DNA of 64,000 nucleotides from Aeromonas hydrophila subsp. hydrophila ATCC 7966 (GCF_000014805.1 NC_008570.1:1927001-1991000); one strand, 5' to 3'; shown: positions 50,988 to 60,115, counted from the first letter of the stretch. Numbers and translations: made by a program. Notes: generated from the sequence alone by a model not told the origin.

Positions 50988-51272
50988 ATGAAGCGTATCT
51001 TGGCCCTCATTCCACTGGTGCTGGTGTTTATTCTGACCCTGGCCGTCGGTTCGCAGAATGGCCAGCTGGTGCAGTTCAACTATCTGATTGCCCAGGGCGA
51101 GTTTTCACTCTCCATGTTGCTGGGATTCTTTTTTGGTGGTGGCTTCCTGCTGGGCTGGCTGGTATTTGGTCTCTTGTTCCTGCGTCTGAAGATGCAGAAT
51201 CGCACCCTCAATCGCACCATGCGCCGTCAATCCCGCGAGTTGGAGCTGGCTCGGTCGGCTGCCAAGGAATAA
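50988..51272 (+). CDS. lapA: LPS assembly protein A
   Basis: 94 residues with two membrane helices and a basic tail (former YciS). With LapB it controls LpxC turnover and LPS assembly at the inner membrane in E. coli. GGGAGCTCCT precedes the ATG. lapB begins 9 bases after its stop. Confidence 0.92.
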   Translation: MKRILALIPLVLVFILTLAVGSQNGQLVQFNYLIAQGEFSLSMLLGFFFGGGFLLGWLVFGLLFLRLKMQNRTLNRTMRRQSRELELARSAAKE

Positions 51273-51281
51273 TGTCCCTCG

Positions 51282-52448
51282 ATGCTTGAACTGCTTTTCC
51301 TGCTGTTGCCCATTGCTGCCGGTTACGGCTGGTACATGGGGCGCAGGAGTGTTCGCCAGGACACCCAGAAACAGAGTAACCAGTTTTCCCGCCAGTACGT
51401 GGCGGGCCTCAATTATTTGTTGTCCGATGAATCAGACAAGGCGGTGGATCTCTTTATCCAGCTGCTGGAAGTGGACAGCGAAACCATCGAAACCCACCTC
51501 TCCCTCGGCAACCTGTTTCGCCAGCGTGGCGAGGTGGACCGCGCCATCAAGATCCACCAGAACCTGGTGACCCGCCAGCTGACCCGGGAACAGCGCCAGC
51601 TGGCGTTGCAGGAGCTGGCGCGCGACTTTCTTGCTGCCGGCCTGCTGGACAGGGCCGAGGCGCTCTGGAACGAGCTGTGCGATGACAGTGACTATGAAGA
51701 GACGGCGCTGGCCCAGCTGTTGATCATTCATCAGCAACTGCGGGATTGGGACAAGGCCATCGACGTGGCGGTACGGCTGCAGAAGTTTCAGGGCAAGAAG
51801 CTGGCCGAGCCCATTTCCCATTTTTACTGCGAACAGGCAGAGAGCGCCTTGCGTGAAGGGGACAAACCCGCCGGGCTTGCCAAGCTCAAGCGGGCGCTCA
51901 GCGTCAACCCCGCCTGTGCCCGTGCCAGCCTGCGTCTGGCGGAACTGGCCATGGCGGCAGGGGAGTACGAGCAGGCCAGCAAGGATCTCTTGCGGGTGTT
52001 TGAGCAGGATATCGACTTTGCCTCCGAAGCCATTCCCTTCCTCAACGAGTGCTATCAGCGCCTTGGTCGTGCCCACGATCTCATTCCCCTGCTGGAGCAG
52101 GCGGTCGAGGATCATGCTGGCGTCAGCGTGACCCTGGCACTGGCCAAGCTGGTGGAGGAGCGTGACGGCCTGAGTCAGGCCCGTGCGCTGGTGCTGCGCC
52201 AATTGCGCCGTCATCCCTCCATGAAGGGCTTCTATCAGCTGGTGGGCTTCCAGCTGGCAAGCGCTGAGGAGGGCCCTGCCAAGGAGAGCCTTGAGCTCTT
52301 GCAGCAGCTGGTTGGCGAGCAGATCAAGATCAAATCCACCCACAAGTGCCGGCAGTGCGGGTTTGCCACCCACTCCCTGTTCTGGCAGTGTCCCTCCTGC
52401 CGCCAATGGGGGTCCATCAAGCCGATCCGCGGCCTGGACGGGGAGTAA
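51282..52448 (+). CDS. lapB: LPS assembly protein B
   Basis: 388 residues (E. coli YciM 389). N-terminal membrane anchor (1-20), a series of TPR repeats (about 65-345), and a C-terminal rubredoxin-like metal site CRQCG...CPSC. It recruits FtsH to degrade LpxC. Follows lapA closely. Confidence 0.95.
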   Translation: MLELLFLLLPIAAGYGWYMGRRSVRQDTQKQSNQFSRQYVAGLNYLLSDESDKAVDLFIQLLEVDSETIETHLSLGNLFRQRGEVDRAIKIHQNLVTRQLTREQRQLALQELARDFLAAGLLDRAEALWNELCDDSDYEETALAQLLIIHQQLRDWDKAIDVAVRLQKFQGKKLAEPISHFYCEQAESALREGDKPAGLAKLKRALSVNPACARASLRLAELAMAAGEYEQASKDLLRVFEQDIDFASEAIPFLNECYQRLGRAHDLIPLLEQAVEDHAGVSVTLALAKLVEERDGLSQARALVLRQLRRHPSMKGFYQLVGFQLASAEEGPAKESLELLQQLVGEQIKIKSTHKCRQCGFATHSLFWQCPSCRQWGSIKPIRGLDGE

Positions 52449-52469
52449 GAGCCACCACAAGATCATGAG

Positions 52470-52494
52470 CCAGGCCGCTGCGGCCTGGTGTTTT
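52470..52494 (+). terminator. Terminator of lapB
   Basis: CCAGGCCG-CTG-CGGCCTGG (52470-52488) followed by TGTTTT. Confidence 0.75.
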
Positions 52495-52549
52495 CAGGTC
52501 GAGCCGGGGCCAAGCTCCGGGCGGCGAATAACCATCGATAGGAAGTGAG

Positions 52550-53251
52550 ATGCTAGATCCCAAAGTACTGGTTGCGCTGGATTATCAGCACGAGGCCGAT
52601 GCCTTCGCCTTCATTGAACGTATCTCCCCGGCCCAGTGCCGTCTCAAGGTAGGCAAGGAGATGTTTACCCTGTTTGGCCCCCAGTTCGTGCGTCAGCTGG
52701 TTGCCAAGGGATTTGATGTCTTTCTGGATCTGAAGTTTCACGACATTCCCAACACCGTTGCCAAGGCGGTAGCCGCCAGTGCCGAGCTCGGCGTCTGGAT
52801 GGTGAACGTGCACGCCAGCGGTGGCGAGCGGATGATGCGGGCCGCCAAGGAGGCGCTGCTGCCTTATGGCGACAAGGCGCCGCTGCTTATCGGGGTGACC
52901 GTGCTGACCAGCATGGAGCAGGCCGATATGGCGCCGTTGGGGCTCACTGTCGGCCCGGCCGAGCAGGTGATCCGGCTGGCCAAATTGACCAAGGAGGCGG
53001 GGCTCGATGGGGTGGTCTGCTCCGCCGAAGAGGCGCGTGAATTGAAGGCGCTGCTCGGCGCCGACTTCAAGCTGGTGACGCCGGGGATCCGTCCCGCTGG
53101 CTCGGCAGCCGGTGATCAACGCCGGGTCATGACACCGCTGGCGGCGGTGGAGGCGGGGGCCGACTATCTGGTGATTGGCCGCCCCATCACCCAGGCGGCC
53201 GATCCTGCCGCCATGCTGGCAGGCATCAATGCAGAGCTGGCAAATCGATAA
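52550..53251 (+). CDS. pyrF: Orotidine 5'-phosphate decarboxylase
   Basis: 233 residues. Last step of UMP synthesis. [13 protein letters not shown] holds the catalytic Lys-Asp charged network, and VTPGIRP and VIGRPIT bind phosphate. Follows lapB as in E. coli, with a separate terminator before it. Confidence 0.97.
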   Translation: MLDPKVLVALDYQHEADAFAFIERISPAQCRLKVGKEMFTLFGPQFVRQLVAKGFDVFLDLKFHDIPNTVAKAVAASAELGVWMVNVHASGGERMMRAAKEALLPYGDKAPLLIGVTVLTSMEQADMAPLGLTVGPAEQVIRLAKLTKEAGLDGVVCSAEEARELKALLGADFKLVTPGIRPAGSAAGDQRRVMTPLAAVEAGADYLVIGRPITQAADPAAMLAGINAELANR

Positions 53252-53259
53252 TGGACAGG

Positions 53260-53283
53260 ATGCCGGCCCGATGGGGCCGGCAT
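53260..53283. terminator. Hairpin between pyrF and rhombosortase
   Basis: Perfect 10-bp stem ATGCCGGCCC/GGGCCGGCAT with loop GATG, between two convergent genes. No T-tract, so it is a possible terminator only. Confidence 0.5.
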
Positions 53284-53298
53284 TGCATCAGGGGCGGC

Positions 53299-53877
53299 TC
53301 ACTCCTTGGGAGCAGGCTCGCGCAGAGTGATCGGGAGCAGGCCGAGCAACAGGCCGGCGCCCGAGCCAATCAGATGTGATTCAATGTGTACCCTGGCGCC
53401 GATGAGGGCGGACACCGGGCTCTCTCCTGCACTGTAGAAGTCCACCCCGAGCTTGATCGCCACCCCTGCCAGCATCAACCAGCCGGAGTAGCGGCGATAG
53501 CGGATATCCTGCAGCGCGCCCCAGACGAACAGGCCGTGCAGCGCGCCCGACAATCCCATGTACCACTGGGTCTGCGGACACCACCACCAGATACCGAGCC
53601 CGACGGCGGCGCCGAGCAGCAACAGCAGCAGCGGCAGCCGACAACCGGTCAGGTATTCGCGAAACAGGCTGTAAAGTACCCACAACCCGCTCAGATTGAG
53701 CAGCAGGTGCCACAGATTGGTGTGGGCCACATTGCCTGTTATGATGCGCCACCCTTCACCCTGGGCTATCAGGGTGCGATCGAAGGAGAGCTGGTGATTC
53801 GGCACGATGAAAAATAGCAGCAAACTGGCGAGTGAAAGCGTGATGACCCAGAGCAATCCTGATTTTTCTGACAACAT
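53299..53877 (-). CDS. rrtA: Rhombosortase (RrtA-type intramembrane protease)
   Basis: 192 residues, about six membrane helices. The active-site pattern GLSGALHG gives Ser110; the His is probably H168 in HIESHLIGSGAG. HLLLN (57-61) is the rhomboid-type signature. Rhombosortases process GlyGly-CTERM proteins for surface or type II secretion in Aeromonas and Vibrio. ATG 53877 is chosen; the longer frame starts at TTG 53898. No GlyGly-CTERM substrate was noticed in the window. Confidence 0.85.
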   Translation of the reverse strand: MLSEKSGLLWVITLSLASLLLFFIVPNHQLSFDRTLIAQGEGWRIITGNVAHTNLWHLLLNLSGLWVLYSLFREYLTGCRLPLLLLLLGAAVGLGIWWWCPQTQWYMGLSGALHGLFVWGALQDIRYRRYSGWLMLAGVAIKLGVDFYSAGESPVSALIGARVHIESHLIGSGAGLLLGLLPITLREPAPKE

Positions 53878-54493
53878 GAAACAGTCCGACGACAACAAGA
53901 GCCGCTACTGTACACGTTGCACCAGAGCCCTCAAAGCCTGTCTGTGTGATTATATTCGGCAGGTGCCGCATCTCGCCCCTCTTCATATTTTGCAGCATCC
54001 GAGCGAAGTCGGGCATCCCAAGGGAACCGCCATCCTGCTGGCCGCCTCGCTGGCGCAGGCCCGCCTGCATGTGGGCGAACAGGTGGCCGACGTTCCCGAG
54101 CTGGCGGCCTTGCTGGCCGATCCCGCGCTGCAGTGTTATCTGCTGTGGCCGGATGAGGAGGCCATCTCGCTTGCCAGGGTGCGGGAGAGGGAGACGGCCG
54201 AGCCGGCTCGCCGGGTCTGTTTTTTGCTGCTCGATGGCACCTGGCGCAAGGCCTACCGGATGCTGCACAGCAACCCTGAGTTGCAGCAGCTGCCGCGGAT
54301 AAAGCTGGACGCCATCGCGGGGCAATATTCCATTCGCAAGAAGCCGTTTGCAGAGGCGCTGTCGACCCTGGAAGCGGGCTACCATCTGTTGTCCCAGTGG
54401 GAGAGGGCGCCCGATCGCTTCGCCCCGCTGATGACCCTTTTTACCCATTTGAACCGGCAGTGGCACGATTTTGCCCAGGGCCGGCGCAGTTGA
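53876..54493 (+). CDS. DTW-domain tRNA aminocarboxypropyltransferase-like protein
   Basis: 205 residues. Zn-binding Cys cluster CTRC...CLC at the N terminus (about 12-24) and the DTW motif as DGTW (about 121-124). DTW enzymes such as E. coli TapT make acp3U in tRNA using SAM. Start unclear: ATG 53876 overlaps the divergent rhombosortase start; ATG 53843 and 53807 are in frame, and none has a good RBS. Divergent from rrtA. Confidence 0.8.
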   Translation: MKQSDDNKSRYCTRCTRALKACLCDYIRQVPHLAPLHILQHPSEVGHPKGTAILLAASLAQARLHVGEQVADVPELAALLADPALQCYLLWPDEEAISLARVRERETAEPARRVCFLLLDGTWRKAYRMLHSNPELQQLPRIKLDAIAGQYSIRKKPFAEALSTLEAGYHLLSQWERAPDRFAPLMTLFTHLNRQWHDFAQGRRS

Positions 54494-54515
54494 ACTGCCC
54501 AGAGGAGAGTTATTC

Positions 54516-55223
54516 GTGAAAAAAGCCGTCGTGGTATTCAGTGGTGGTCAAGACAGCACCACCTGCCTGGTCCAGGCCTTGTCCCGTTATGACGAGGTGC
54601 ACGCCATCACCTTCGATTATGGCCAGCGCCATCGGGAAGAGATCGAGACGGCGCGCCGTCTGGCAAGCCAGCTCGGCATCGCTGCCCACAAGGTGATGGA
54701 CGTGACCATGCTGGGCGAGCTGGCCATCTCGGCCCTGACCCGGGACGAGATCCCGGTGAGCTTCGAGCTGCAGGACAACGGCCTGCCCAATACCTTCGTA
54801 CCGGGCCGCAACATCCTGTTCCTCACCCTGGCCGCCATCTACGCCTACCAGGTGGGGGCCGAGGCGGTGATCACCGGGGTGTGCGAGACCGATTTCTCCG
54901 GTTACCCGGATTGCCGCGACGAGTTCGTCAAGGCGCTCAATCAGGCCGTCTCGCTGGGGCTGGATCGCGCCATTCGCTTCGAGACCCCGCTGATGTGGCT
55001 CGACAAGGCCGAGACCTGGGCACTGGCGGATCACTACGGCCACCTCGACACCGTGCGCCAGCAGACGCTCACCTGCTACAACGGCATTGCCGGCGACGGT
55101 TGCGGTGCCTGTCCTGCCTGCGATCTGCGCAGCCGCGGCCTGCAGCAGTACCTGGCCGACAAGGCGGGCGTGGCGGCTCGCTTGCACCAAAAAACCGGGC
55201 TGGGCGAGAAAAGCGGATGCTGA
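54516..55223 (+). CDS. queC: 7-cyano-7-deazaguanine synthase
   Basis: 235 residues (E. coli 231). Converts CDG to preQ0 with ATP, in queuosine synthesis. PP-loop SGGQDSTTC near residue 9-17, and a zinc site CGACPAC near the C terminus. It starts at GTG 54516 with AGGAGAG 7 bases upstream. Upstream of queE. Confidence 0.96.
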   Translation: MKKAVVVFSGGQDSTTCLVQALSRYDEVHAITFDYGQRHREEIETARRLASQLGIAAHKVMDVTMLGELAISALTRDEIPVSFELQDNGLPNTFVPGRNILFLTLAAIYAYQVGAEAVITGVCETDFSGYPDCRDEFVKALNQAVSLGLDRAIRFETPLMWLDKAETWALADHYGHLDTVRQQTLTCYNGIAGDGCGACPACDLRSRGLQQYLADKAGVAARLHQKTGLGEKSGC

Positions 55224-55248
55224 ACCTGCGTATCGGCCATGCTTGGGG

Positions 55249-55254
55249 TATAAT
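55249..55254 (+). promoter_or_regulatory. Possible -10 box before queE
   Basis: TATAAT, 30 bases before the queE start. The sequence 17 bases upstream (CTGCGT) is a poor -35, so an independent promoter is only possible. Confidence 0.35.
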
Positions 55255-55284
55255 CCGCGACTTTTGCAACCAGCCGTGACCAAG

Positions 55285-55956
55285 ATGCACTACCCAATCA
55301 ACGAGATATTCCAGACCATCCAGGGGGAGGGGGTCTTCACCGGCCTGCCCGCCATCTTCGTTCGCCTGCAGGGCTGCCCGGTGGGATGCCCCTGGTGCGA
55401 TACCCGCCATACCTGGGTGGTCGATCCTGCTCGTGAAGTGGGGGTACAGGCGGTACTCGACTGCTCCAACGAATCCGATGGCTGGAGCAAGATGAGCACG
55501 GAGCAGATCCTGGCCAGCTTCCAGCAGCTCGGTTATCAGGCGCGCCACGTGGTGATCACGGGGGGGGAGCCCTGCCTCTATGATCTGCAGGATCTCTCTG
55601 CCGCTCTGATTGAGGCGGGTTATCAGGTGCAGATCGAAACCAGCGGTACCAGCGAGATCCAGACTCATGAGCAGACCTGGGTCACCGTATCCCCCAAGAT
55701 CAATATGAAGGGAGGGCTGCCGGTGCTGGTCTCTGCCCTCGAGCGGGCCAACGAGATCAAGCATCCGGTGGCCACCGAGCGCCATGTAGAGGAGCTGGAT
55801 GCGCTGCTGGCCACCGCCCGCTTGCGTGAAAACGTGGTGATCGCGCTGCAACCCATCAGCCAGAAACCCAGGGCCACTCAATTGGCGATGACAACCTGCA
55901 TTGCCCGCAATTGGCGGCTCTCCATCCAGACTCATAAATATCTGGATATCGATTGA
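55285..55956 (+). CDS. queE: 7-carboxy-7-deazaguanine synthase
   Basis: 223 residues, same length as E. coli. Radical SAM enzyme making CDG from CPH4. CPVGCPWC gives the CxxxCxxC 4Fe-4S site (about 31-38), and the start MHYPINEIFQTIQGEG matches the family. The longer frame upstream overlaps queC and is not used. It acts before QueC in the same pathway. Confidence 0.96.
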   Translation: MHYPINEIFQTIQGEGVFTGLPAIFVRLQGCPVGCPWCDTRHTWVVDPAREVGVQAVLDCSNESDGWSKMSTEQILASFQQLGYQARHVVITGGEPCLYDLQDLSAALIEAGYQVQIETSGTSEIQTHEQTWVTVSPKINMKGGLPVLVSALERANEIKHPVATERHVEELDALLATARLRENVVIALQPISQKPRATQLAMTTCIARNWRLSIQTHKYLDID

Positions 55957-55957
55957 G

Positions 55958-56188
55958 ATGGAGTGGTTGTCCGACGAGCGGGTATTGTTGTCCCTGGCCA
56001 ACAAGATGCCTTACGGCAAATATCGGGGACGTCGCATCATCGATATTCCGGAGCCTTATCTGGTGTGGCTGGCCCGCACCGGTTTTCCCGCCGGTTCACT
56101 GGGTCAAACGCTGGCGCTGGCCTATGAAATCAAGCTCAACGGGCTGGAATCCATGATTGTTCCCATTATTAGCAGGATGTCGGTATGA
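55958..56188 (+). CDS. DUF3820 protein
   Basis: 76 residues. Matches the small DUF3820 family (QSregVF_b-type): MPYGKYRGRRIIDIPEPYLVWL is typical. Role unknown. The ATG follows the queE stop by 1 base and the next gene overlaps its stop by 4 bases, so the three are coupled. Confidence 0.82.
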   Translation: MEWLSDERVLLSLANKMPYGKYRGRRIIDIPEPYLVWLARTGFPAGSLGQTLALAYEIKLNGLESMIVPIISRMSV

Positions 56189-56748
56189 GGATATATACGA
56201 GGCAGGGCGACAAGGGCATGACTCGCCTGGCCGATGGGCTGCAACTGGCCAAAGACGATATGCGGGTAGAAACCTATGGTTATATTGATGAATTAAATTC
56301 TCATATAGGTCTTCTTATTGCCGAGGTGCCTGCGGCCGAAACCGGATTATTGGCTGACTTGTTATTATTGCAACAGGAATTGTTCGATCTGGGCGGGGAG
56401 CTGGCATTTTCCAGCGCCGCTCAGGAAGCTGCCATCTGGCAGGTGAATAATGAGTGGACCTTGCGGCTGGAGCAACAAATTGATGCCTACAGCGCCAATT
56501 TACCTGTGCTGCGCAATTTTATTTTGCCCAGTGGTTCCCGTGCGGCGGCGCAAGCCCATGTGGTGCGAACCCTCACCCGGCGCTGCGAGCGTCTGCTGCT
56601 GACCCTGAGCCGCAGCGAGCAGCTCAATCCGGCCATTCTGCCCTACATGAACCGGCTGAGTGACTGGTTCTTCACCATTGCCCGCTACCTGCTGGCCTGT
56701 ACGGCGACCCCCGAAGTGCTCTGGGTCAAGGCTGCAGAGCGGGGCTGA
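56185..56748 (+). CDS. PduO-type cob(I)alamin adenosyltransferase
   Basis: 187 residues. Adenosylates cob(I)alamin. ATP-binding N-terminus TRQGDKGMTRL (5-15), helical bundle, and NRLSDWFF near the end. Overlaps DUF3820 by 4 bases. A terminator follows. Confidence 0.92.
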   Translation: MRIYTRQGDKGMTRLADGLQLAKDDMRVETYGYIDELNSHIGLLIAEVPAAETGLLADLLLLQQELFDLGGELAFSSAAQEAAIWQVNNEWTLRLEQQIDAYSANLPVLRNFILPSGSRAAAQAHVVRTLTRRCERLLLTLSRSEQLNPAILPYMNRLSDWFFTIARYLLACTATPEVLWVKAAERG

Positions 56749-56767
56749 TAGCCAGGCTACAGACAAT

Positions 56768-56795
56768 AAAAAACCTCGCGATGCGAGGTTTTTTA
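56768..56795. terminator. Terminator between adenosyltransferase and hns
   Basis: AAAAAACCTCGC-GAT-GCGAGGTTTTTT; works in both directions. Confidence 0.9.
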
Positions 56796-56814
56796 TTGCG
56801 ACGATGCGGCTTTA

Positions 56815-57219
56815 TCAGATGGCAAATTCTTCGACGGATTTACCTTCGGCAACGGCCTTGGCAATCACGGAAGGCATGCGGCCCTGGCCGGTCCAGGTTT
56901 TTTCCACGCCGTTGTCCATATAACGGTATTTGGCCGGGCGGGGAGCACGTTTGCCCTTGCTGGCCTTGGCCGGCTCAACGGCCACGGTGCCAACCAATTC
57001 GGCCGGATCGATGCCGGCGGCTTTCAGCATTTCGGCATATTCGTTAATTTTACGCAGATGTTCTTCGCGAGCCTGACGCTCGGCGGCTTCATCCTGCTGG
57101 CGCTCGCTGACAATAGCGGAGAGCTTTTCCAGACCTTCTTCCAATTGTTCCAGTGTCAGCTCACGGCAAGCGGCACGCAGGCTACGGACATTCAGCAGGA
57201 CTTTCAAAAATTCGTTCAT
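56815..57219 (-). CDS. hns: H-NS family nucleoid protein
   Basis: 134 residues. N-terminal coiled-coil dimerisation region (1-65), linker, and C-terminal DNA-binding domain with TWTGQGRMP (about 108-116), the AT-hook-like loop of H-NS. Silences AT-rich DNA. ATG 57219 is used; a GTG at 57231 would add four residues. Its own upstream region is AT-rich. Confidence 0.95.
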   Translation of the reverse strand: MNEFLKVLLNVRSLRAACRELTLEQLEEGLEKLSAIVSERQQDEAAERQAREEHLRKINEYAEMLKAAGIDPAELVGTVAVEPAKASKGKRAPRPAKYRYMDNGVEKTWTGQGRMPSVIAKAVAEGKSVEEFAI

Positions 57220-57544
57220 AGTGTTCACCACGCGAGCAAAAGAGTGAATTAAATAGAAATAGTAATTTTGGCTAATTTATACGGCCATTTATGATCAAGT
57301 CAAGTCAGCTGAATTAATAAATTCATAGTGGAAATTAAGTGATCTATTTTGGATTCAGCCCCGATTCAGCAATATTGGCAATGTACATACTCGACTGAGT
57401 TCTTGATAGATGAAAATAGCGACAAAATCATAATGTTTGCACCATTTGACTACCACCATGCCATTTTAAGCCACGCCATTTGGTGATTTAATCAAAAAAC
57501 TTGCTATAACGTGCCGGCACGATAAAATGTGCCTCGAATACCTT
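57220..57544. other. Shared AT-rich control region of hns and nhaC
   Basis: About 325 bases without a gene, richer in A/T than the rest of the window. It holds TATAAC (57505-57510), a 12-bp perfect palindrome CGTGCCGGCACG (57510-57521) and TAAAAT (57523-57528) before the riboswitch. It should include the hns promoter on the minus strand; I cannot place it exactly. Confidence 0.5.
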
Positions 57545-57708
57545 TAAGTAGAGGCGCGCTGCCTATGACTACTTGTGCGGAGGGTGATGCCTGTGATGCA
57601 CGAGGAAAGGAGTCAGCGCCGAAGTGGCCAGGCCATCATACCGGGCTGCTGGTTCTGCATCTAATAGGTGCAGGACTGCCATAGTCATCCACTATGGAGC
57701 GCTACCTG
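57545..57708 (+). promoter_or_regulatory. Lysine riboswitch aptamer
   Basis: Conserved L-box elements are present in order: AGTAGAGGCGCG, GTGATGCC, the GAGGAAAGGAGTCAGCGCCGAAG core (given here as motif only at 57601-57625), and a 3' GCGCTACCT that pairs back with the 5' end. This is the lysine class, which controls lysine biosynthesis and transport genes. A hairpin plus T-rich stretch follows, and then an NhaC-type transporter, the known riboswitch partner. Confidence 0.92.
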
Positions 57709-57710
57709 AA

Positions 57711-57750
57711 GGGGCTGAGGAGTATTACCTCCCCATGGGTTTTGTTTCTT
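57711..57750 (+). terminator. Riboswitch expression platform terminator
   Basis: GGGGCTGAGG with CCTCCCC around AGTATTA (57711-57734), followed by ATGGGTTTTGTTTCTTT. Lysine binding would favour this hairpin in the usual OFF arrangement. Confidence 0.7.
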
Positions 57751-57763
57751 TATCCTCTCGGTA

Positions 57764-57798
57764 GATCTCCACCTGCTGTCTTTAGGTGCAAAGAGATC
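57764..57798 (+). promoter_or_regulatory. Hairpin covering the nhaC ribosome-binding site
   Basis: GATCTC pairs with GAGATC (57764-57769, 57793-57798) and CACCT with AGGTG (57770-57774, 57784-57788); the 3' arm ends directly at the ATG. Both candidate SD sequences (AGGTG, AAGAGA) are inside the stem. Confidence 0.5.
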
Positions 57799-59379
57799 AT
57801 GGACATCATTCACTACGCCGACTCCGGTTGGTCAATCATTCCGCCCCTGCTGGCCGTCGCCCTGGCAATCCTGACCCGCCGCGTCCTGCTGTCGCTGGGG
57901 GTGGGCATAGTCACTGGCAGTCTGCTGCTGAACCAGTTTTCTCCCCTCGATTCCCTGCATTACATGTTGAACACCGTGCTCAAGATCTTCTGGGTCGACG
58001 GGGCACTCAACCGTGACAACATCAACATGTTGCTGTTCATGCTGCTGCTGGGCGGCCTCATCAGCCTGATGAGCGTTTCCGGTGCGACCCGAGCCTTCGC
58101 CGAGTGGGCCGCCAAGCGCGCCAAGACCCGCAAGGGGGCCAAGACGCTGACCGGCATGATGGTCTTTGCCTTCTTCATCGATGACTTCTTCCACAGCCTG
58201 TCGGTAGGGGCCATCTGCCGTCCGGTGACCGACCGCTTCCAGATCTCCCGCGCCAAGCTGGCCTACTTGCTGGACTCCACCGCCGCCCCGGTCTGCGTGC
58301 TGATGCCCATCTCCTCCTGGGGGGCGTATATCATCGCCCTGGTCGGCGGCATCATGGCGGCTCACGGCATCACCGGGCAGAGCCCCATCTCCGCCTTTGT
58401 CGAGATGATCCCGATGAACCTCTATGCGGTGTTCACCCTGATCATGGTGCTGGTAGTGATCGCATTCCAGCTCGACATCGGCCCAATGCGTCAGCACGAG
58501 CAGTGGGCGCTGGAAGGCAAGCTGTGGGATGAGTCCAAGGGCCGCCCCATCGGCCTGGACATGGAGAGCCCGGAGGAGAGCAACGGCGGCATGATCGACA
58601 TGGTGCTGCCGATCCTGACCCTGACTGCGGCCACCGTCTACTTCATGATTGACTCCGGCGCCGCCGTGCTGGCTGCCAATGGCGAGCCGTTCAGCGTGCT
58701 CGGCTCGTTCGAGAATACCAACGTCGGCTCGTCCCTGGTGTATGGCGCCCTGTGCAGCCTGGTGGTCTCCATCGGTCTGGCCATGCGTCTCAAGCTCGGC
58801 GCCAAGAACTGGATCAAGGCTGCACCGCAAGGGGTGATGGCCATGTTGCCGGCCATCAACATCCTGCTGTTTGCCTGGACCATTGGCGCCGTGGTGCGTG
58901 ACGTCGAGACCGGCAAGTACCTGGCATCGCTTGCCAACGGCAACCTGCCCATCGAAGTGCTGCCTGCCGTGGTCTTTATCCTCTCCTGTGCCATGGCGTT
59001 TGCCACCGGCACCAGCTGGGGCACCTTCGGCATCATGCTGCCGCTGGCCGGCGACATGGCGGCAGCCAGTGACATCACGCTGATGCTGCCGATGCTGGCC
59101 GCCGTGCTGGCCGGTTCCGTGTTCGGTGATCACAGCTCGCCCATCTCCAGCACCAGTATCCTGTCGGCCACCGGTGCCGGCTGCCATCACATCGACCACG
59201 TGATGACCCAGCTGCCCTATGCCTTGGCCATCGCCTTCGGCGCCGCCCTCGGTTATCTGGTGATGGGGTTGATGCATTCGGTGCTGGCAGGCTTCAGCGT
59301 CAGTGCGCTCTGGTTCGTCATCTTCTCCAGCTACCATTTGCGCAAGGCAAGGTCCCAAGCGGACCTGGCCATCGCATAA
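57799..59379 (+). CDS. NhaC-family transporter, probable lysine transporter
   Basis: 526 residues, about 12 membrane segments, NhaC/antiporter family: FFIDDFFHSLSVGAICRP and HSSPISSTS are typical. NhaC-type proteins behind lysine riboswitches are proposed lysine transporters (LysW type), so lysine uptake or exchange is more likely than plain Na+/H+ exchange. ATG 57799; the frame extends to 57694 inside the riboswitch, which is not coding. Terminator after it. Confidence 0.88.
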   Translation: MDIIHYADSGWSIIPPLLAVALAILTRRVLLSLGVGIVTGSLLLNQFSPLDSLHYMLNTVLKIFWVDGALNRDNINMLLFMLLLGGLISLMSVSGATRAFAEWAAKRAKTRKGAKTLTGMMVFAFFIDDFFHSLSVGAICRPVTDRFQISRAKLAYLLDSTAAPVCVLMPISSWGAYIIALVGGIMAAHGITGQSPISAFVEMIPMNLYAVFTLIMVLVVIAFQLDIGPMRQHEQWALEGKLWDESKGRPIGLDMESPEESNGGMIDMVLPILTLTAATVYFMIDSGAAVLAANGEPFSVLGSFENTNVGSSLVYGALCSLVVSIGLAMRLKLGAKNWIKAAPQGVMAMLPAINILLFAWTIGAVVRDVETGKYLASLANGNLPIEVLPAVVFILSCAMAFATGTSWGTFGIMLPLAGDMAAASDITLMLPMLAAVLAGSVFGDHSSPISSTSILSATGAGCHHIDHVMTQLPYALAIAFGAALGYLVMGLMHSVLAGFSVSALWFVIFSSYHLRKARSQADLAIA

Positions 59380-59385
59380 AAAGAA

Positions 59386-59413
59386 CAAGGGGCCGCCAGG
59401 CCCCTTGGTTTTG
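59386..59413 (+). terminator. Terminator of the NhaC gene
   Basis: CAAGGGGCC-GCCA-GGCCCCTTG followed by GTTTTG. Confidence 0.85.
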
Positions 59414-59465
59414 TTGGGGGCTTTGGTTAGCATGCGCCCCATAAATTCAGTTTCGGAACAGTACC

Positions 59466-60047
59466 ATGGCTTCACTGCACTACAAGTTTGCCACCATGAA
59501 TTCAGGCAAATCGACCCAGCTCATTCAGGCGCACTTCAATTATCTGGAGCGGGGCATGCATCCCTTGGCCATGACACCCGCCATCGACGACCGTTTCGGG
59601 GTCGGGGTGATCAGTGCCCGGGTGGGGTTGGAGCTGAGAGTCGAGGTGTTCAGCGATAGCTGCGATCTGTTCGAGATGGTAAAAGCCCGCCATGCCGAGC
59701 GGCACATCGACGTGTTCATCGTCGATGAAGCCCAGTTCCTGACCAAGGAGCAGGTCTATCAGCTGGCCCGCATCGTCGACGAGCAGGACATTCCGGTGAT
59801 CGCCTACGGCCTCAAGACCGATTTTCGTGGCGAGCTGTTTCCCGGCTCCTACCACCTGCTCTGCCTGGCCGACAAGTTCGAGGAGCTGAAAAGCATCTGC
59901 TGGTGCGGCAACAAGGCGCACATGAACTCCCGGGTCAATGAAGCCGGCCAGGTGATGCGCGATGGTGAGCAGGTGGAGATCGGCGGCAATGATCGTTATG
60001 TCTCCCTGTGCCGCAAACACTATCTGGAAGGACGGGCCTTCAAATAG
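59466..60047 (+). CDS. tdk: Thymidine kinase
   Basis: 193 residues. Phosphorylates thymidine. P-loop MNSGKST (12-18), DEAQF, and two zinc ligand pairs (CWCG; C in LCRKH). Followed by a strong bidirectional terminator. Confidence 0.96.
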   Translation: MASLHYKFATMNSGKSTQLIQAHFNYLERGMHPLAMTPAIDDRFGVGVISARVGLELRVEVFSDSCDLFEMVKARHAERHIDVFIVDEAQFLTKEQVYQLARIVDEQDIPVIAYGLKTDFRGELFPGSYHLLCLADKFEELKSICWCGNKAHMNSRVNEAGQVMRDGEQVEIGGNDRYVSLCRKHYLEGRAFK

Positions 60048-60075
60048 CCCCCTCTTCATCGCGATGAGTAGATAG

Positions 60076-60105
60076 AAAAAGGCGCCAATCTGGCGCCTTT
60101 TTTGT
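60076..60105. terminator. Terminator between tdk and QEGLA gene
   Basis: AAAAAGGCGCCA-ATC-TGGCGCCTTTTT (60076-60102) plus T; serves convergent genes. Confidence 0.9.
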
Positions 60106-60115
60106 TGCTGGTGGT

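Noticed and set aside
57694..57798. 35-residue N-terminal extension of the NhaC gene
   Set aside because: It lies in the riboswitch 3' end and terminator; the protein without it starts like other NhaC proteins.
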